A stretch of DNA of 64,000 nucleotides from Micromonospora sp. Llam0 (GTDB lineage Bacteria; Actinomycetota; Actinomycetes; Mycobacteriales; Micromonosporaceae). The stretch lies in contig NZ_RJJY01000002.1 in NCBI RefSeq assembly GCF_003751085.1, positions 806,001 to 870,000 on the forward strand, read 5' to 3'. Each line of letters begins with the position of its first letter. Position 1 is the stretch's first letter. Below the pieces are notes generated by a model. That model had not been told where the DNA came from. It did not search any database and was given only the letters and a program-made list of their open reading frames with translations. A program made the translations under genes and the position numbers. This document shows, piece by piece, positions 1 through 7,664 of the stretch.

Positions 1-262
1 CTACCTGCACGTCAAGGACGTGCTCGGGGCCTCGGCGCAGGACCGGCACCGGGCGGTCGACTCCCGGCTGATCCGGCCGCTGGTCACGGTCCGGGCCACC
101 CAGCCGATGCGGGACACTTTGACGGTCATGCAGCAGCGGGGCGCGCACCTGGCCCGGGTGGTGGACGCCGACGGCCGGTTGACCGGCCTGGCCGCGTTGG
201 AGGACGTGATCGAGGAGCTGGTCGGCGAGGTTCGCGACGCCGCGCAGGCCGCCAGCCGCTAG
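1..262 (+). CDS. CBS-domain protein, C-terminal fragment (CNNM/CorC hemolysin-like)
   Basis: The gene enters from the left edge; the open frame begins at base 2 and about 86 residues are visible. The segment (VKDVLG near the edge, then RPLVTVRATQPMRDTLTVMQQRG, an HLARVVDADGRLTGLAALEDVIEELVGEV run) matches the second CBS repeat of CNNM/CorC-type membrane proteins, where the LEDVIEELVGEI-like end is characteristic. These proteins are integral membrane proteins linked to magnesium or cobalt export; the membrane part would lie outside the window. The last codons and stop form one unit of a short tandem duplication (236-290). Family is fairly clear; function is inferred from the family only. Confidence 0.75.
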   Translation, partial: YLHVKDVLGASAQDRHRAVDSRLIRPLVTVRATQPMRDTLTVMQQRGAHLARVVDADGRLTGLAALEDVIEELVGEVRDAAQAASR

Positions 263-290
263 ACGCCGCGCAGGCCGCCAGCCGCCGCTA
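236..290. repeat. Short tandem duplication covering two convergent gene ends
   Basis: A unit of about 27 bp (gacgccgcgcaggccgccag followed by ccgctag) occurs twice in a row. The first copy carries the stop codon of the CBS-domain gene; the second ends with the stop codon of the convergent EI24-type gene. It looks like a replication-slippage duplication between two convergent genes. Confidence 0.7.
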
Positions 291-1064
291 GGCGGGCGGA
301 GCAAGCTGCGGCGGCCCGTCGGTGGGCTGGTTGAGCGACTGGCGGGCGAGCAGGGTCGCGCCGGCCACCGCCGCCGGCATGACCAGCACCGCGCCGAACG
401 GGATCAGGCAGCAGCAGAAGACCGCCACCCCGAAGCCGAGCGCCTTCGGCCGGTTGGTGCGCAGCGCCACCCGCCGGTCCGGTAGCCGCAGCCCACGGCG
501 GTAGAACGCGGATCCGACCAGCTCAAGGGCGAGCCGCCAGCCGCCGAACAGGGCGGCGACAACCGGCACCACGGTCTGCCCGACGATCGGGATGAACCCG
601 CAGAGGAACAGCGGTATCCCGATGACGATGCCGAATGCGATCAGCCGGGCCGAGTCGAGCAGGCTGTGCCACAGCGACCGCCACCACGGTACGTCGACCC
701 CGTTCGGCACGCCGCCGTGCTGCTCCTCCACCCATTCGGAGATTTTCTCGTAGAACGGATCCCCGATGAACAGGGTCACGGCGGTGAAGGTGAGCACGCC
801 GATCAGCCCGCCGAGGGCCAGCAACGCGACGGCGACCGCACCGCGTACCGCGTCCCGGGTGCCCGCCGACCAGTCGTCGGCGAACGGGGTGAGCCAGCCG
901 GCGACGTCGACCACGGCGGCTATCCAGCCGACGAACGCGGCCACGAACAGCGCCCCGACGATCACCGCCGGGATCAGCCCGAGCAGCACCATCTTCGGGT
1001 TGCGGGCGTAGGTACCGAAGCCACGCAGGAACAGCCGGACACCGTCGAGGAAGGCGCGGATCAT
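288..1064 (-). CDS. EI24 domain-containing membrane protein (CysZ-like)
   Basis: 258 residues from ATG at 1064. A longer in-frame extension to 1226 overlaps alaX and reads as shadow, so the start one base after the alaX stop was chosen. The protein starts MIRAFLDGVRLFLRGFGTYARNP and has about four hydrophobic regions: near residues 20-55, 80-105, 135-175 and 215-250. These match the EI24/CysZ family, whose bacterial members are linked to sulfate uptake or are uncharacterised. The alaX stop (1066-1068) and this ATG (1062-1064) are one base apart, so the two were very likely co-transcribed and translationally coupled. The prophage inside alaX now separates this gene from the original upstream promoter. 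Confidence 0.8.
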   Translation of the reverse strand: MIRAFLDGVRLFLRGFGTYARNPKMVLLGLIPAVIVGALFVAAFVGWIAAVVDVAGWLTPFADDWSAGTRDAVRGAVAVALLALGGLIGVLTFTAVTLFIGDPFYEKISEWVEEQHGGVPNGVDVPWWRSLWHSLLDSARLIAFGIVIGIPLFLCGFIPIVGQTVVPVVAALFGGWRLALELVGSAFYRRGLRLPDRRVALRTNRPKALGFGVAVFCCCLIPFGAVLVMPAAVAGATLLARQSLNQPTDGPPQLAPPA

Positions 1065-1065
1065 C

Positions 1066-1411
1066 TCAGCCGGCCAGGCGCAGCCGTACCCGGCGGTTGG
1101 CCCGACCCTTGCTCTCCACCTTGACCACCTGGACCTTGCCGATCTGGGCGGTGGAGGCGACGTGGGTGCCGCCGTCGGCCTGCACGTCCAGGCCGACGAT
1201 GTCGACGATGCGGATCTCCTGCTCATCGACGGGGATCAGATTGGCCTGGGTGCGGACGATGTCCGGGATGGCCAGCGCCTCGTCCCGGTCGAGGACCCGC
1301 ACGGCGACCGCCCGGTCGGCGACGACCTCGGCGTTGACCAGGTCTTCCAGCTGGGCCTTGAAGCCGGCCGGCACCTCGGGCAGGTTGAAGTCCATCCGGG
1401 CTTCACCGGGC
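1066..1411 (-). pseudogene. alaX: alaX, C-terminal half (cut by the prophage at attL)
   Basis: Codes for the last 113 residues of an alanyl-tRNA editing protein (AlaX, related to the AlaRS editing domain), which hydrolyses Ser-tRNA(Ala) or Gly-tRNA(Ala) in trans. Visible: GEARMDF at the break, IPDIVRTQANLIPVDEQ, then DGGTHVAST, the second metal-site motif. The N-terminal half is at 37632-38027. Joining the halves in frame across the shared CGGGC gives NMEPGEARMDF and a normal-length protein of 245 residues. The phage end supplies in-frame ATG codons at 1425 and 1416, so a 119-residue fragment could still be made, but it lacks the first metal-binding motif. Confidence 0.9.
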
Positions 1412-1430
1412 CTCATGTCAGTCATTCTGC
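1398..1430. other. attL, left prophage junction in alaX
   Basis: Host alaX sequence runs up to the shared CGGGC at 1407-1411; phage sequence follows. The phage arm TCATGTCAG (1413-1421) is the exact reverse complement of the attR arm CTGACATGA (37622-37630). Rejoining the phage ends gives arm - CGGGCC - arm. The central dinucleotide of that palindrome is GG, inside the shared core, where a serine integrase would be expected to cut. Confidence 0.9.
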
Positions 1431-1445
1431 ATACACTACCGGACC

Positions 1446-2885
1446 GTGACAGATAGAAGCCTGCGGCCGGTCCGCGCCGTCGTCCGTGCCGCCGTCTACT
1501 GCAGGATCTCCCTCGCGAGGTTCGGCGACACCCTGAAGGTGGATGACCAGGAACTGCTCTGCCGCAAGGTTGCGGCGCAGCGAGGCTGGACCGTGCCGGG
1601 CGGGCTCGTGTTCAAGGACAACTCCCGCAGCGCCTGGCAGCGCCGTCGCCGCCGGCCGGGCTGGGATCTCCTGCTCGCGGCGGTCGAGCGACGCGAGCTG
1701 GACGCGATCGTGGTGTACCACGGTGACCGGCTGATCCGGCAGCCGTGGGACCTGGAGGTGCTCCTGCGGCTGGCAGATGAACAGGGCATCCGCCTCGCGT
1801 CGCCGACCGGTGAGCGGGACCTGGACAACGCCGATGACCGGTACATCCTGCGGATCGAGGCCGCCCAGGCGTGCCGGGAGTCGGACAACACCAGCCGACG
1901 GCTCCGCAGCCACTTCGAGCGCCAGGCCGAACGCGGCCTGGTGCGGCTCGGCGGCCGTGGCGGCCGCGCGTACGGCTTCGAGCCTGACGGCATCACGCAC
2001 CGGGCCGACGACGTCGAGGTCATCACGGAGGTCGCGGACCGGGTGCTGGCCCATGAGCCGATCGGGGCGATCTGCCGCGATCTGGCCGACCGGGGCGTCA
2101 CCACACCGGCGGGCAACCCGTGGGACCACGGATCGCTGAAGAAGCTGATGCTGCGGCCGCGCCTCGCCGGTCTGGTCGCCCGGAGCGGACAGATCGTCGG
2201 ACCGGCGGCGTGGGATCCGATCCTGGACCGGTCGGTGTGGGAGTCGGTGTGCACCGTGCTCGAGGGGAAGGCCGGCGACTACGCGTACGCGACGAACGCC
2301 CGGCGGCACCTGCTGTCGGGGATCGCTCTGTGCGGCACCTGTGACCAGCCGGTGGCCATCCGGCACAACACCCGGTCGCCTCACCTGCTCGCCTACGGCT
2401 GCATCAACCCAGCGTGCGGCAAGAAGGCTCACCGGGCGGCGCGGTATCTCGACCCGTACGTGCAGGGCGCGGTGGTCGAACTGCTGGCCGATGACCGGAT
2501 CCGGGACCGGCTGGCGACACCGGTCACGCGAGACCTGCTGGGAGAGCTCCGGCGCTTGGAGGCTCGCAAGGAGGCGGTGCTGGAGTCGGCTGCCGCCGCG
2601 GCGGCGGAGTCCGACGTCGACGCGCAGACCGAGGCGGACCTGTTGCGAGTCACGGTACGCAAGCTGAACAGTCGGATCGCCGAGTTGAGGGCCGACGTGG
2701 CCCGGGCGCGCACCCCACATGCCCTGGATGGCCTCTGGGGCATCAACTACGACGACTTCACCGCGCTGCCGCTGCATCGCCGGCGGGCGGCGGTGACGAC
2801 GGCGATGCGGGTGACGCTGCTGCCGAGTGGTCGGCGCGGACCAGGGTTCGACCCGTCGACGGTCCTACTCACCGAGCGTGTGTGA
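1446..2885 (+). CDS. int: Large serine recombinase, phage integrase
   Basis: 479 residues. Catalyses recombination between attP and attB (here inside alaX) and, with a directionality factor, excision. Order: resolvase catalytic domain about residues 14-155 with YCRIS, catalytic Ser22; recombinase DNA-binding domain about 165-290; zinc ribbon with Cys296, 299, 319 and 324; a coiled coil about 362-425 between zinc-ribbon parts, as in phiC31-type integrases. Length is typical. The GTG start lies 34 bp inside attL. A TACACT -10-like box at 1432-1437 lies 8 bases before GTG, and no ribosome-binding site is evident, so a leaderless message is possible. It converges tail to tail with the repressor gene, the stops being adjacent. 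Confidence 0.95.
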   Translation: MTDRSLRPVRAVVRAAVYCRISLARFGDTLKVDDQELLCRKVAAQRGWTVPGGLVFKDNSRSAWQRRRRRPGWDLLLAAVERRELDAIVVYHGDRLIRQPWDLEVLLRLADEQGIRLASPTGERDLDNADDRYILRIEAAQACRESDNTSRRLRSHFERQAERGLVRLGGRGGRAYGFEPDGITHRADDVEVITEVADRVLAHEPIGAICRDLADRGVTTPAGNPWDHGSLKKLMLRPRLAGLVARSGQIVGPAAWDPILDRSVWESVCTVLEGKAGDYAYATNARRHLLSGIALCGTCDQPVAIRHNTRSPHLLAYGCINPACGKKAHRAARYLDPYVQGAVVELLADDRIRDRLATPVTRDLLGELRRLEARKEAVLESAAAAAAESDVDAQTEADLLRVTVRKLNSRIAELRADVARARTPHALDGLWGINYDDFTALPLHRRRAAVTTAMRVTLLPSGRRGPGFDPSTVLLTERV

Positions 2886-3296
2886 TCACGCTGGTCGCTG
2901 TTCGGCCACTACCTCGTCGTGGAGATCGAGGATCTTGCCGATCAGGTCGATCTTGACCCTTGCCGGCAGGTTCAGTGCGTAGATTCGGTCAATCTCGCGC
3001 TGGACGTCAATCCCCTGGTCTGCGGGCTGGCTGCGCGCCTCGGTCTCGTCGTGGGGCATCGGAGCATCGCCGGCCAAGACCTTCTCGATGCTCCCCTGGC
3101 GCCATCGTAGTGCGCGTTCTATCCCCGCATGATGGCGTGCCTGTGTGCGGGTCTTGCCTGTCTCGATGCCGGTCCATGTGTTTCGAGCGATGCCACCCGC
3201 CCGCTCGGCGGCTTTGCTCACGCTGAGCCCTAGCTCCATGCGCCGCTGGCGGATCTCGGCGCCAAGTTGCGCACGGCGGTCATCGGTCATCGTCAC
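2886..3296 (-). CDS. XRE-family regulator, probable prophage repressor
   Basis: 136 residues. An N-terminal helix-turn-helix (about residues 8-62; RAQLGAEIRQRRMELGLSVSKAAERAG, then NTWTGIETG) is followed by an unrecognised acidic C-terminal part. It lies beside the integrase and is divergent from a small Cro-like gene, the usual place for a lysogeny repressor, so that role is inferred. It would bind the intergenic region 3297-3429, where GCTCA/CTTGAGC motifs recur. Starts: ATG 3296 or ATG 3290. Confidence 0.8.
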   Translation of the reverse strand: MTMTDDRRAQLGAEIRQRRMELGLSVSKAAERAGGIARNTWTGIETGKTRTQARHHAGIERALRWRQGSIEKVLAGDAPMPHDETEARSQPADQGIDVQREIDRIYALNLPARVKIDLIGKILDLHDEVVAEQRPA

Positions 3297-3429
3297 ATCA
3301 TTTCAGCTCAGCCTAGCTCAAGGCAAAGTGACGCAAATATCACTGTCAGATTTAGTCAGGATGATCGATCTAGCGCGATCTTGAGCTTCATCCTTGCTCA
3401 GAATCGCTCAAGACCGTATGGTCTTGCTC
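3297..3429. promoter_or_regulatory. Lysis-lysogeny switch region with repeated half-sites
   Basis: Divergent intergenic region between the repressor and Cro-like genes, locally richer in A+T than its surroundings. The heptamer GCTCAAG or its complement appears three times (TAGCTCAAGG near 3314, TCTTGAGC near 3380, CGCTCAAGA near 3406), and TTGCTCA twice (3394-3400, 3425-3431). For the rightward gene, -35 TTGCTC (3394-3399) and -10 TATGGT (3417-3422), spaced 17 bp, would start transcription at about 3429-3430, on the ATG itself. The repeats overlap this promoter, as operators would. Inference from pattern only. Confidence 0.55.
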
Positions 3430-3678
3430 ATGAAGCACCCCAGTTCTCCAGCGGTCGAAGTGCCTGCGCCGGCAAACATCCCGGTCAACGGTGCCGCGAT
3501 CCGCGCTCGCCGGAAGGACATGGGCGAAACCATCACCTCGCTGGCAGCCAAGGTCCCGATGTCGTACGGGTACCTGTCGCAGCTGGAACGACGCCACCGC
3601 GTGTCGATGTCGCCACCGCTGTTCCGGCGCCTGGCCGCAGTGCTCGGCGTGGATGACCGCGAAATCAGGGCCGAATGA
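3430..3678 (+). CDS. Small XRE helix-turn-helix protein (Cro/excision-control type)
   Basis: 82 residues from ATG 3430; in-frame starts at 3394 (TTG) and 3418 (ATG) lie inside the predicted promoter, so the shorter form is preferred and would be leaderless. The HTH is clear: NGAAIRARRKDMGETITSLA, VPMSYGYLSQLERR, then a short tail ending LAAVLGVDDREIRAE. First gene of the rightward early operon and divergent from the repressor, so a Cro-like antagonist is the best guess; a recombination directionality role cannot be excluded. Its stop overlaps the next start (ATGA). Confidence 0.75.
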   Translation: MKHPSSPAVEVPAPANIPVNGAAIRARRKDMGETITSLAAKVPMSYGYLSQLERRHRVSMSPPLFRRLAAVLGVDDREIRAE

Positions 3679-3836
3679 GCTCGCCGAGGGTGCTGCGCAC
3701 CGAGCAAGAGATTCGCGCGGCCGGCGCGGCGGCGGTGAAGGGCTGGCGGCTGACCGATGACCAGGTGAACCGCCTGGCCGAGATCGTGTCGCCGCTAGCA
3801 CCGAACCGATCGGCACGTCCTGGACGTGCGGCATGA
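3675..3836 (+). CDS. Small early phage protein, unknown
   Basis: 53 residues, starting MSSPRVLRTEQEIRAAG. ATGA overlaps join it to the genes before and after. A helix-rich middle (WRLTDDQVNRLAEIVSPLAP) resembles small phage proteins of unknown role found beside Cro genes in actinophages. No function assigned. The coupling to both neighbours is the main evidence that it is real. Confidence 0.6.
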   Translation: MSSPRVLRTEQEIRAAGAAAVKGWRLTDDQVNRLAEIVSPLAPNRSARPGRAA

Positions 3837-4414
3837 CGGCCACCAGGACGTACGCACGTCCCGCCCTGGTGGATGGACCGGCACCGGCTGGTCCAGCTCG
3901 GCCGGCGGCTCCTCGGGAGGGCGCCGCCGGCCGGGTAACCCCACGTCCGGTGGCGGGCCGGGACCACCGGACCTCCCGGGGCCAGCGGTCGCTACGACCG
4001 GCCCGCCACCGGAGACCATCCCCACTAGCCCGGCTGCCCTGGCTCCTGCTGCTGCGCGTGACCGCGCTGGTCGCCCTGGCCGCCACCGCAGCGGCCGCGT
4101 CCGAGCAGACGGCGTGGTGGCTGCGGTCCCGGACGGTGGATGACGGCGCCGCTGCCTCGATCGCCGGCACCGCCGCGCTGCTGCTGTTCGCCGCCACTTC
4201 CCTGATCTGCCCGGTCCGGTCTTCCTCACGGTCCGGGTGTCGGGTGCGTGCGCCGTGCCGGGGAGGGCCGACGCACACACCCATCCCCCATCACGGCAGC
4301 GGCCCCCGCCGGGGCATCGGCAGGGGCCACCTAATCGCCAGTCCAGATCGACGAGAGAGGTCGACGTGGAACACCAACAGCCTACCCAAGCCGAACCGGG
4401 CAGCGTACCGGTGA
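3833..4414 (+). CDS. Small membrane protein, early operon, unknown
   Basis: Frame of 193 residues beginning in an ATGA overlap. After a basic, Pro/Arg-rich first 65 residues come two hydrophobic stretches (about 68-92 and 108-128) suggesting two membrane helices. The tail after about residue 130 is low-complexity and overlaps the next gene start by 49 bases, so the C-terminus may be non-conserved or end differently. No family recognised. Confidence 0.45.
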   Translation: MTATRTYARPALVDGPAPAGPARPAAPREGAAGRVTPRPVAGRDHRTSRGQRSLRPARHRRPSPLARLPWLLLLRVTALVALAATAAAASEQTAWWLRSRTVDDGAAASIAGTAALLLFAATSLICPVRSSSRSGCRVRAPCRGGPTHTPIPHHGSGPRRGIGRGHLIASPDRRERSTWNTNSLPKPNRAAYR

Positions 4415-5682
4415 CGCCTGACATCTGCGGCGCGGCCGCAGCCCACACCGTGATCGTCACCACCGCCGACGACACTGGACACCCCACGCCCGTCCGGCCC
4501 GGCGTGATCCGGACCGGCGCGTACGCCGGCTCGATCCACGCCTGCGACGTCCACCGCGACCAGGTCGCCGCCGACCTGCGCGGCTCCGGACTCGTGGTCG
4601 ACGTGATCACGTCGACCACTCCGCCGGGCACGTGGTGCGGTGACGTCTGGCGGATCGCCGCCGACGGCGTGCTCACCCCCGACAGCGGGCCGGAGCACCA
4701 GGCGCTGCAGCGGGCGGCGGCCGCCACCGCTCCGGCACCGGCGGGCCCGGTCGACGACCCGACCCCCGCCCCGGCCGTTGACGTCGCGGTCGACGTCGTC
4801 CAGCGGTGCGGCCGGCCGGCGGTGGCCGGTGTGGCGACGCAGCCACACCCGATGCGCTGGACCGGCCCACGGACGTACGCGGGCACCATCTGGGTTTGCA
4901 CCGGGCACGAGGACGTGGTGACGGAACAGGCCCGGACCGGCGGGCTGGACACCGGGCTGGTCGGCGCTCCGGAGCGGGTGCGGTGCGGCGAGATCTCCGC
5001 CGAGGGCGTTGACCTGGCCGACGTGCCGGCCGGTGCGTGGCCGCGCCTGGCGGTGCTCGCGGCTGCGAACGTCACCGCCGCCGCCCCCGTCCCGATGCCG
5101 GTGCCGGACGGCGAGTTGTGGGCGCGCGCGGACGAGCTCCGTCCGGGGATGTGGATCGCGACCGGCCGGCCGGATGTGCCCGGTGTCGAGGTCCGCGCCG
5201 TCGAGATCGGAGACACCGGCCTGGTCGGCGTGCTCTGCAGCGGCCCGGAGTACGCCGAGTACGTCGCCGACCAGCCGGTGCGCCTGGTCGACGAGGCGAC
5301 CGTGGCCGAGGCGGCGGAGGCGTTGCGGGTGCGGACCCGCCGTCAGCTGATGCTGGACGGCCTGCGTGCGCTGGTCGCGGCCGCCGAGCGGGACATCGAC
5401 ATCTTGCCGGTGGATCGGCTGCAGGTGACCGGCCGAGCCGCTGACCTGCCCACCCTGCACCAGTTCGCAGCCGCGCTCGGTGCCGACGTCGTGCAGGTCG
5501 GTGAGCGTCTCGTCGCTGAGGTGCTGACCGGCGGTGGTCCGGCCGATGACCTCGGCGGGTCGTCCGCGCCGATCAGCGTCGAGATGTACGTCTACGCCGA
5601 CCCCGAACCGGCCGGCTCGCCGCCTGCGCGGGGAACCGCCGCCGTGGTGGTGCCGGCACAGCCGACCGGGGGTGACCTGTGA
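4366..5682 (+). CDS. Unknown early phage protein with a duplicated Cys/His module
   Basis: 438 residues from GTG 4366, preceded by GAGAGAGG at 4353-4360; the frame stays open further upstream but without a ribosome-binding site. Two related modules occur, about residues 15-100 and 140-215. Each contains a Cys, a P(x)nYAG(S/T)I segment, a Cys followed by a His two residues later, a GL segment and a later CG. The spacing suggests a metal-binding fold. The remainder is acidic and partly helical (EAAEALRVRTRRQLMLDGL). No known family recognised. Coupled by a 4-base overlap to the IS-interrupted gene downstream. Confidence 0.7.
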   Translation: MEHQQPTQAEPGSVPVTPDICGAAAAHTVIVTTADDTGHPTPVRPGVIRTGAYAGSIHACDVHRDQVAADLRGSGLVVDVITSTTPPGTWCGDVWRIAADGVLTPDSGPEHQALQRAAAATAPAPAGPVDDPTPAPAVDVAVDVVQRCGRPAVAGVATQPHPMRWTGPRTYAGTIWVCTGHEDVVTEQARTGGLDTGLVGAPERVRCGEISAEGVDLADVPAGAWPRLAVLAAANVTAAAPVPMPVPDGELWARADELRPGMWIATGRPDVPGVEVRAVEIGDTGLVGVLCSGPEYAEYVADQPVRLVDEATVAEAAEALRVRTRRQLMLDGLRALVAAAERDIDILPVDRLQVTGRAADLPTLHQFAAALGADVVQVGERLVAEVLTGGGPADDLGGSSAPISVEMYVYADPEPAGSPPARGTAAVVVPAQPTGGDL

Positions 5683-6069
5683 CCGCCAAGCCGATCGGAC
5701 CGTACGCGACGGAGGATGAGGCGTTGGCCGCGCCGCTGCCCCGGCAGCTGGCCGAGCTGCACGCCACCGGACGTGTCCGCCCGGGTGACGGCGTGGCCTC
5801 CGGAACGCGCCGGGCTGCGCTGATCGCCGCCGCCGTCGATGCCGGTGTCGAGCTGGGCGACCTGGACCACCGGGTGCTGGCATGGCTGGCCGACTGGGAG
5901 ACCGCGACCGTCCAGGTCGTGATCGGCCTGATCACGCGGGCGTACGCCGCCGGCCGGGCCGCCGGCCCGGCACCGCTGGCGCAGGACCCGCCACCCGCCC
6001 CGGCCACCCCGGCACCGGTCCAGCCGGCCGACATCACCGCCGCGCTGCTAGGGCGTGTATCAAAGTCGG

Positions 6070-6543
6070 TCACAGCCACTCGTTGATCGCCGCGACCTGC
6101 ACGGTCGCCTCGTACCGGACCGCGAGCTTGTCGTAGCGGGTCGCGACGGCACGGTTGCGCTTGAGCCGGTTGATCCCGCACTCGACCGCGTGGCGCTGCT
6201 TGTAGATCTCGGGGTCGAAGGCCGGCGGCCTGCCGCCCTTCGACCCCTTCTTCCGCCGGTTGGCGTCCTGGTCGGCCTTCGACGGGATCGTCGCGGCGAC
6301 ACCCCGTCGACGCAGGTAGGCACGGTTCGCCTTCGACGTGTACGCCTTGTCCGCCAGCACCCGGTCCGGACGGGTCCGGGGCCGACCGGCCCCGACCCGG
6401 GGCACCCGCACACCGTCGAGGACCGTCGTGAACTGCGGGCTGTCGCCACGCTGCCCGCCGGTCAGCACGATCGACAGCGGTTTCTGTCCCTGTTCACAGC
6501 CCAGGTGCAGTTTCGTGGTCCGTCCGCCACGGGAACGCCCCAA
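6070..6543 (-). CDS. IS5-family transposase, C-terminal frame (orfB), copy 1
   Basis: 157 residues as an independent frame; more likely made as the -1 frameshift extension of orfA. It carries the second catalytic Asp (LADKAYTS) and the Glu ([12 protein letters not shown]), plus [13 protein letters not shown], which normally lies in the middle of IS5-type transposases. Read through the shift near 6597-6605, the peptide continues [20 protein letters not shown] into this frame, matching uninterrupted IS5-family enzymes. Confidence 0.9.
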   Translation of the reverse strand: MGRSRGGRTTKLHLGCEQGQKPLSIVLTGGQRGDSPQFTTVLDGVRVPRVGAGRPRTRPDRVLADKAYTSKANRAYLRRRGVAATIPSKADQDANRRKKGSKGGRPPAFDPEIYKQRHAVECGINRLKRNRAVATRYDKLAVRYEATVQVAAINEWL

Positions 6544-6962
6544 CGCGTGGTCGTCGGGTTCCGACCCGGTACCGCCGGGTGGTTCGGCCTGCAGATCCCC
6601 CTTTTACGCGCTCCGGCGGCGTGCTGGTGCGCTCGGCTGATCGTGGAGTCCACGGACACGTCCCAGACGATCCGTCCCGCCGCGTCGGCCAGGGCCTGCA
6701 ACGCGGTCAGGATCCTGGCCCAGGTCCCGTCGCGCTGCCACCGGCGGAACAGGGCGTACGCCGCCGCCCAGGAGCCGTAGTGGTCGGGGATGTCCCGCCA
6801 CGGGGCGCCGGCCCGTGTGCGCCACCGGATCGCGTCGATGAGCTGCCGTTTCGTTGATGCGGGCGGTCGGCCCGGTCGGCGTGCGGTGGGCAGGAGAGGC
6901 TCCAGGACTGCCCACTGCGCGTCCGTCAGGTCGTGCCGCCTCGTCACCGCTACGCTGGTCAC
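6462..6962 (-). CDS. IS5-family transposase, N-terminal frame (orfA), copy 1
   Basis: 166 residues. Begins with the DUF4096-type helical DNA-binding region ([16 protein letters not shown]), followed by GAPWRDIP and the first catalytic Asp in [15 protein letters not shown]. The frame leaves family-like sequence after ARKRG. A run of four A and five G (minus strand, 6597-6605) lies there; a -1 slip gives the expected continuation in orfB. GTG start at 6962, close to the right inverted repeat. Confidence 0.9.
   Translation of the reverse strand: MTSVAVTRRHDLTDAQWAVLEPLLPTARRPGRPPASTKRQLIDAIRWRTRAGAPWRDIPDHYGSWAAAYALFRRWQRDGTWARILTALQALADAAGRIVWDVSVDSTISRAHQHAAGARKRGICRPNHPAVPGRNPTTTRWGVPVADGPRNCTWAVNRDRNRCRSC
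6597..6605 (-). promoter_or_regulatory. Predicted -1 frameshift site, IS transposase copy 1
   Basis: Minus-strand AAAAGGGGG. The zero frame reads AAA AGG GGG ATC; slipping back one base gives GAT CTG CAG, restoring the conserved transposase sequence. The same site is at 59554-59562 in copy 2. Confidence 0.75.
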
Positions 6963-7409
6963 GAGGTCTCCGTGTTGATGGTTCGTCTTGGTCGATAAGC
7001 CATCTACCGGAGGCCTCGCTGTTTACCGGGCAGCGACACGCCGGAAGTTCGTCACCCGCCCACGGCCGACTTTGATACACGCCCTAGCCGAGGTGTCGGA
7101 CCCGTGCGAGGCCGCCGCAGTCGAGCTGCTCGCCGGGTCCGGCCTGCTCGACCACCCGGCCGTGACCCGACGCATCACCTCACCCGGCGTCGTCGGGTGG
7201 AACGCCCTGCACCTGGCCGCACTGGATGACGCCCTGGGCGACGACATCACCGACGCCCAGCACCACCTCCTGTCCCTGGCCTGCAGCCTGGGCAGCCGCG
7301 GACTGCTCCCGGCCTGCCTCCGCCAAGCCCTGTGGGGCATGTGGGAGACCCCGGACACGGCCGGACTGGTGCTCGGCGCGATCCGGACCGCCCTGGGTGG
7401 TGATCGCCG

Positions 7410-7664
7410 GTGACCACGGGGATCGTCGCCGCGCTACCCGAGGCCGGCGGCCTGCTGATCATGGCGCTGATCGTCGCTGGCGGGCACGCGGTGCGGGTGC
7501 TGGCCGGTCGGGCCCGGCGGATCGGTGCCGCGCGGCGGGCTGATCGGGCGGCCCGGGTGGCGGCCCGGCAGGCGCGGCGGGCTGCTGCCGACCGGGCGTG
7601 GCGTGACCGCCTGGCCGGACTGCTCGTCGACGAGCACCAGCCGGCGGGAGGTGGCCAGCGGTGA
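7410..7664 (+). CDS. Small membrane-anchored basic protein, unknown
   Basis: 84 residues. One hydrophobic segment near the N-terminus (GLLIMALIVAGGHAVRVLAG) is followed by an Arg/Ala-rich helix (about residues 34-70) likely to lie in the cytoplasm. Starts in a GTGA overlap with the IS-interrupted gene and ends in a GTGA overlap with the next. No family recognised. Confidence 0.6.
   Translation: MTTGIVAALPEAGGLLIMALIVAGGHAVRVLAGRARRIGAARRADRAARVAARQARRAAADRAWRDRLAGLLVDEHQPAGGGQR

Larger units (their letters stand above)
6051..7084 (-). mobile_element. IS5-family insertion sequence, copy 1 (1034 bp)
   Basis: Ends are perfect 19-bp inverted repeats: GGGCGTGTATCAAAGTCGG at 6051-6069 and its complement at 7066-7084. 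Flanks are CTA on the left and TAG on the right, meaning insertion into CTAG with duplication of TA (6049-6050, 7085-7086). It encodes a two-frame DDE transposase on the minus strand. Copy 2 at 59008-60041 has the same length and gives the same translation in every frame, so the copies appear identical. It is inserted against the direction of phage early transcription. Confidence 0.95.
5679..7413 (+). pseudogene. Early phage gene interrupted by the IS5-family element
   Basis: Removing the element (6051-7084) and one TA of the target duplication joins 5679-6050 to 7087-7413 in one frame of 233 codons (232 residues). The junction reads ITAALLAEVSDPCE. It begins MTAKPIGPYATEDEALA and ends WETPDTAGLVLGAIRTALGGDRR. 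The rebuilt protein is helical, with a Pro/Ala linker near the insertion point; no known family recognised. The 5-prime piece now ends 12 codons inside the IS. Start and stop overlap both neighbours by four bases, so the intact gene was part of the coupled operon. Confidence 0.85.
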
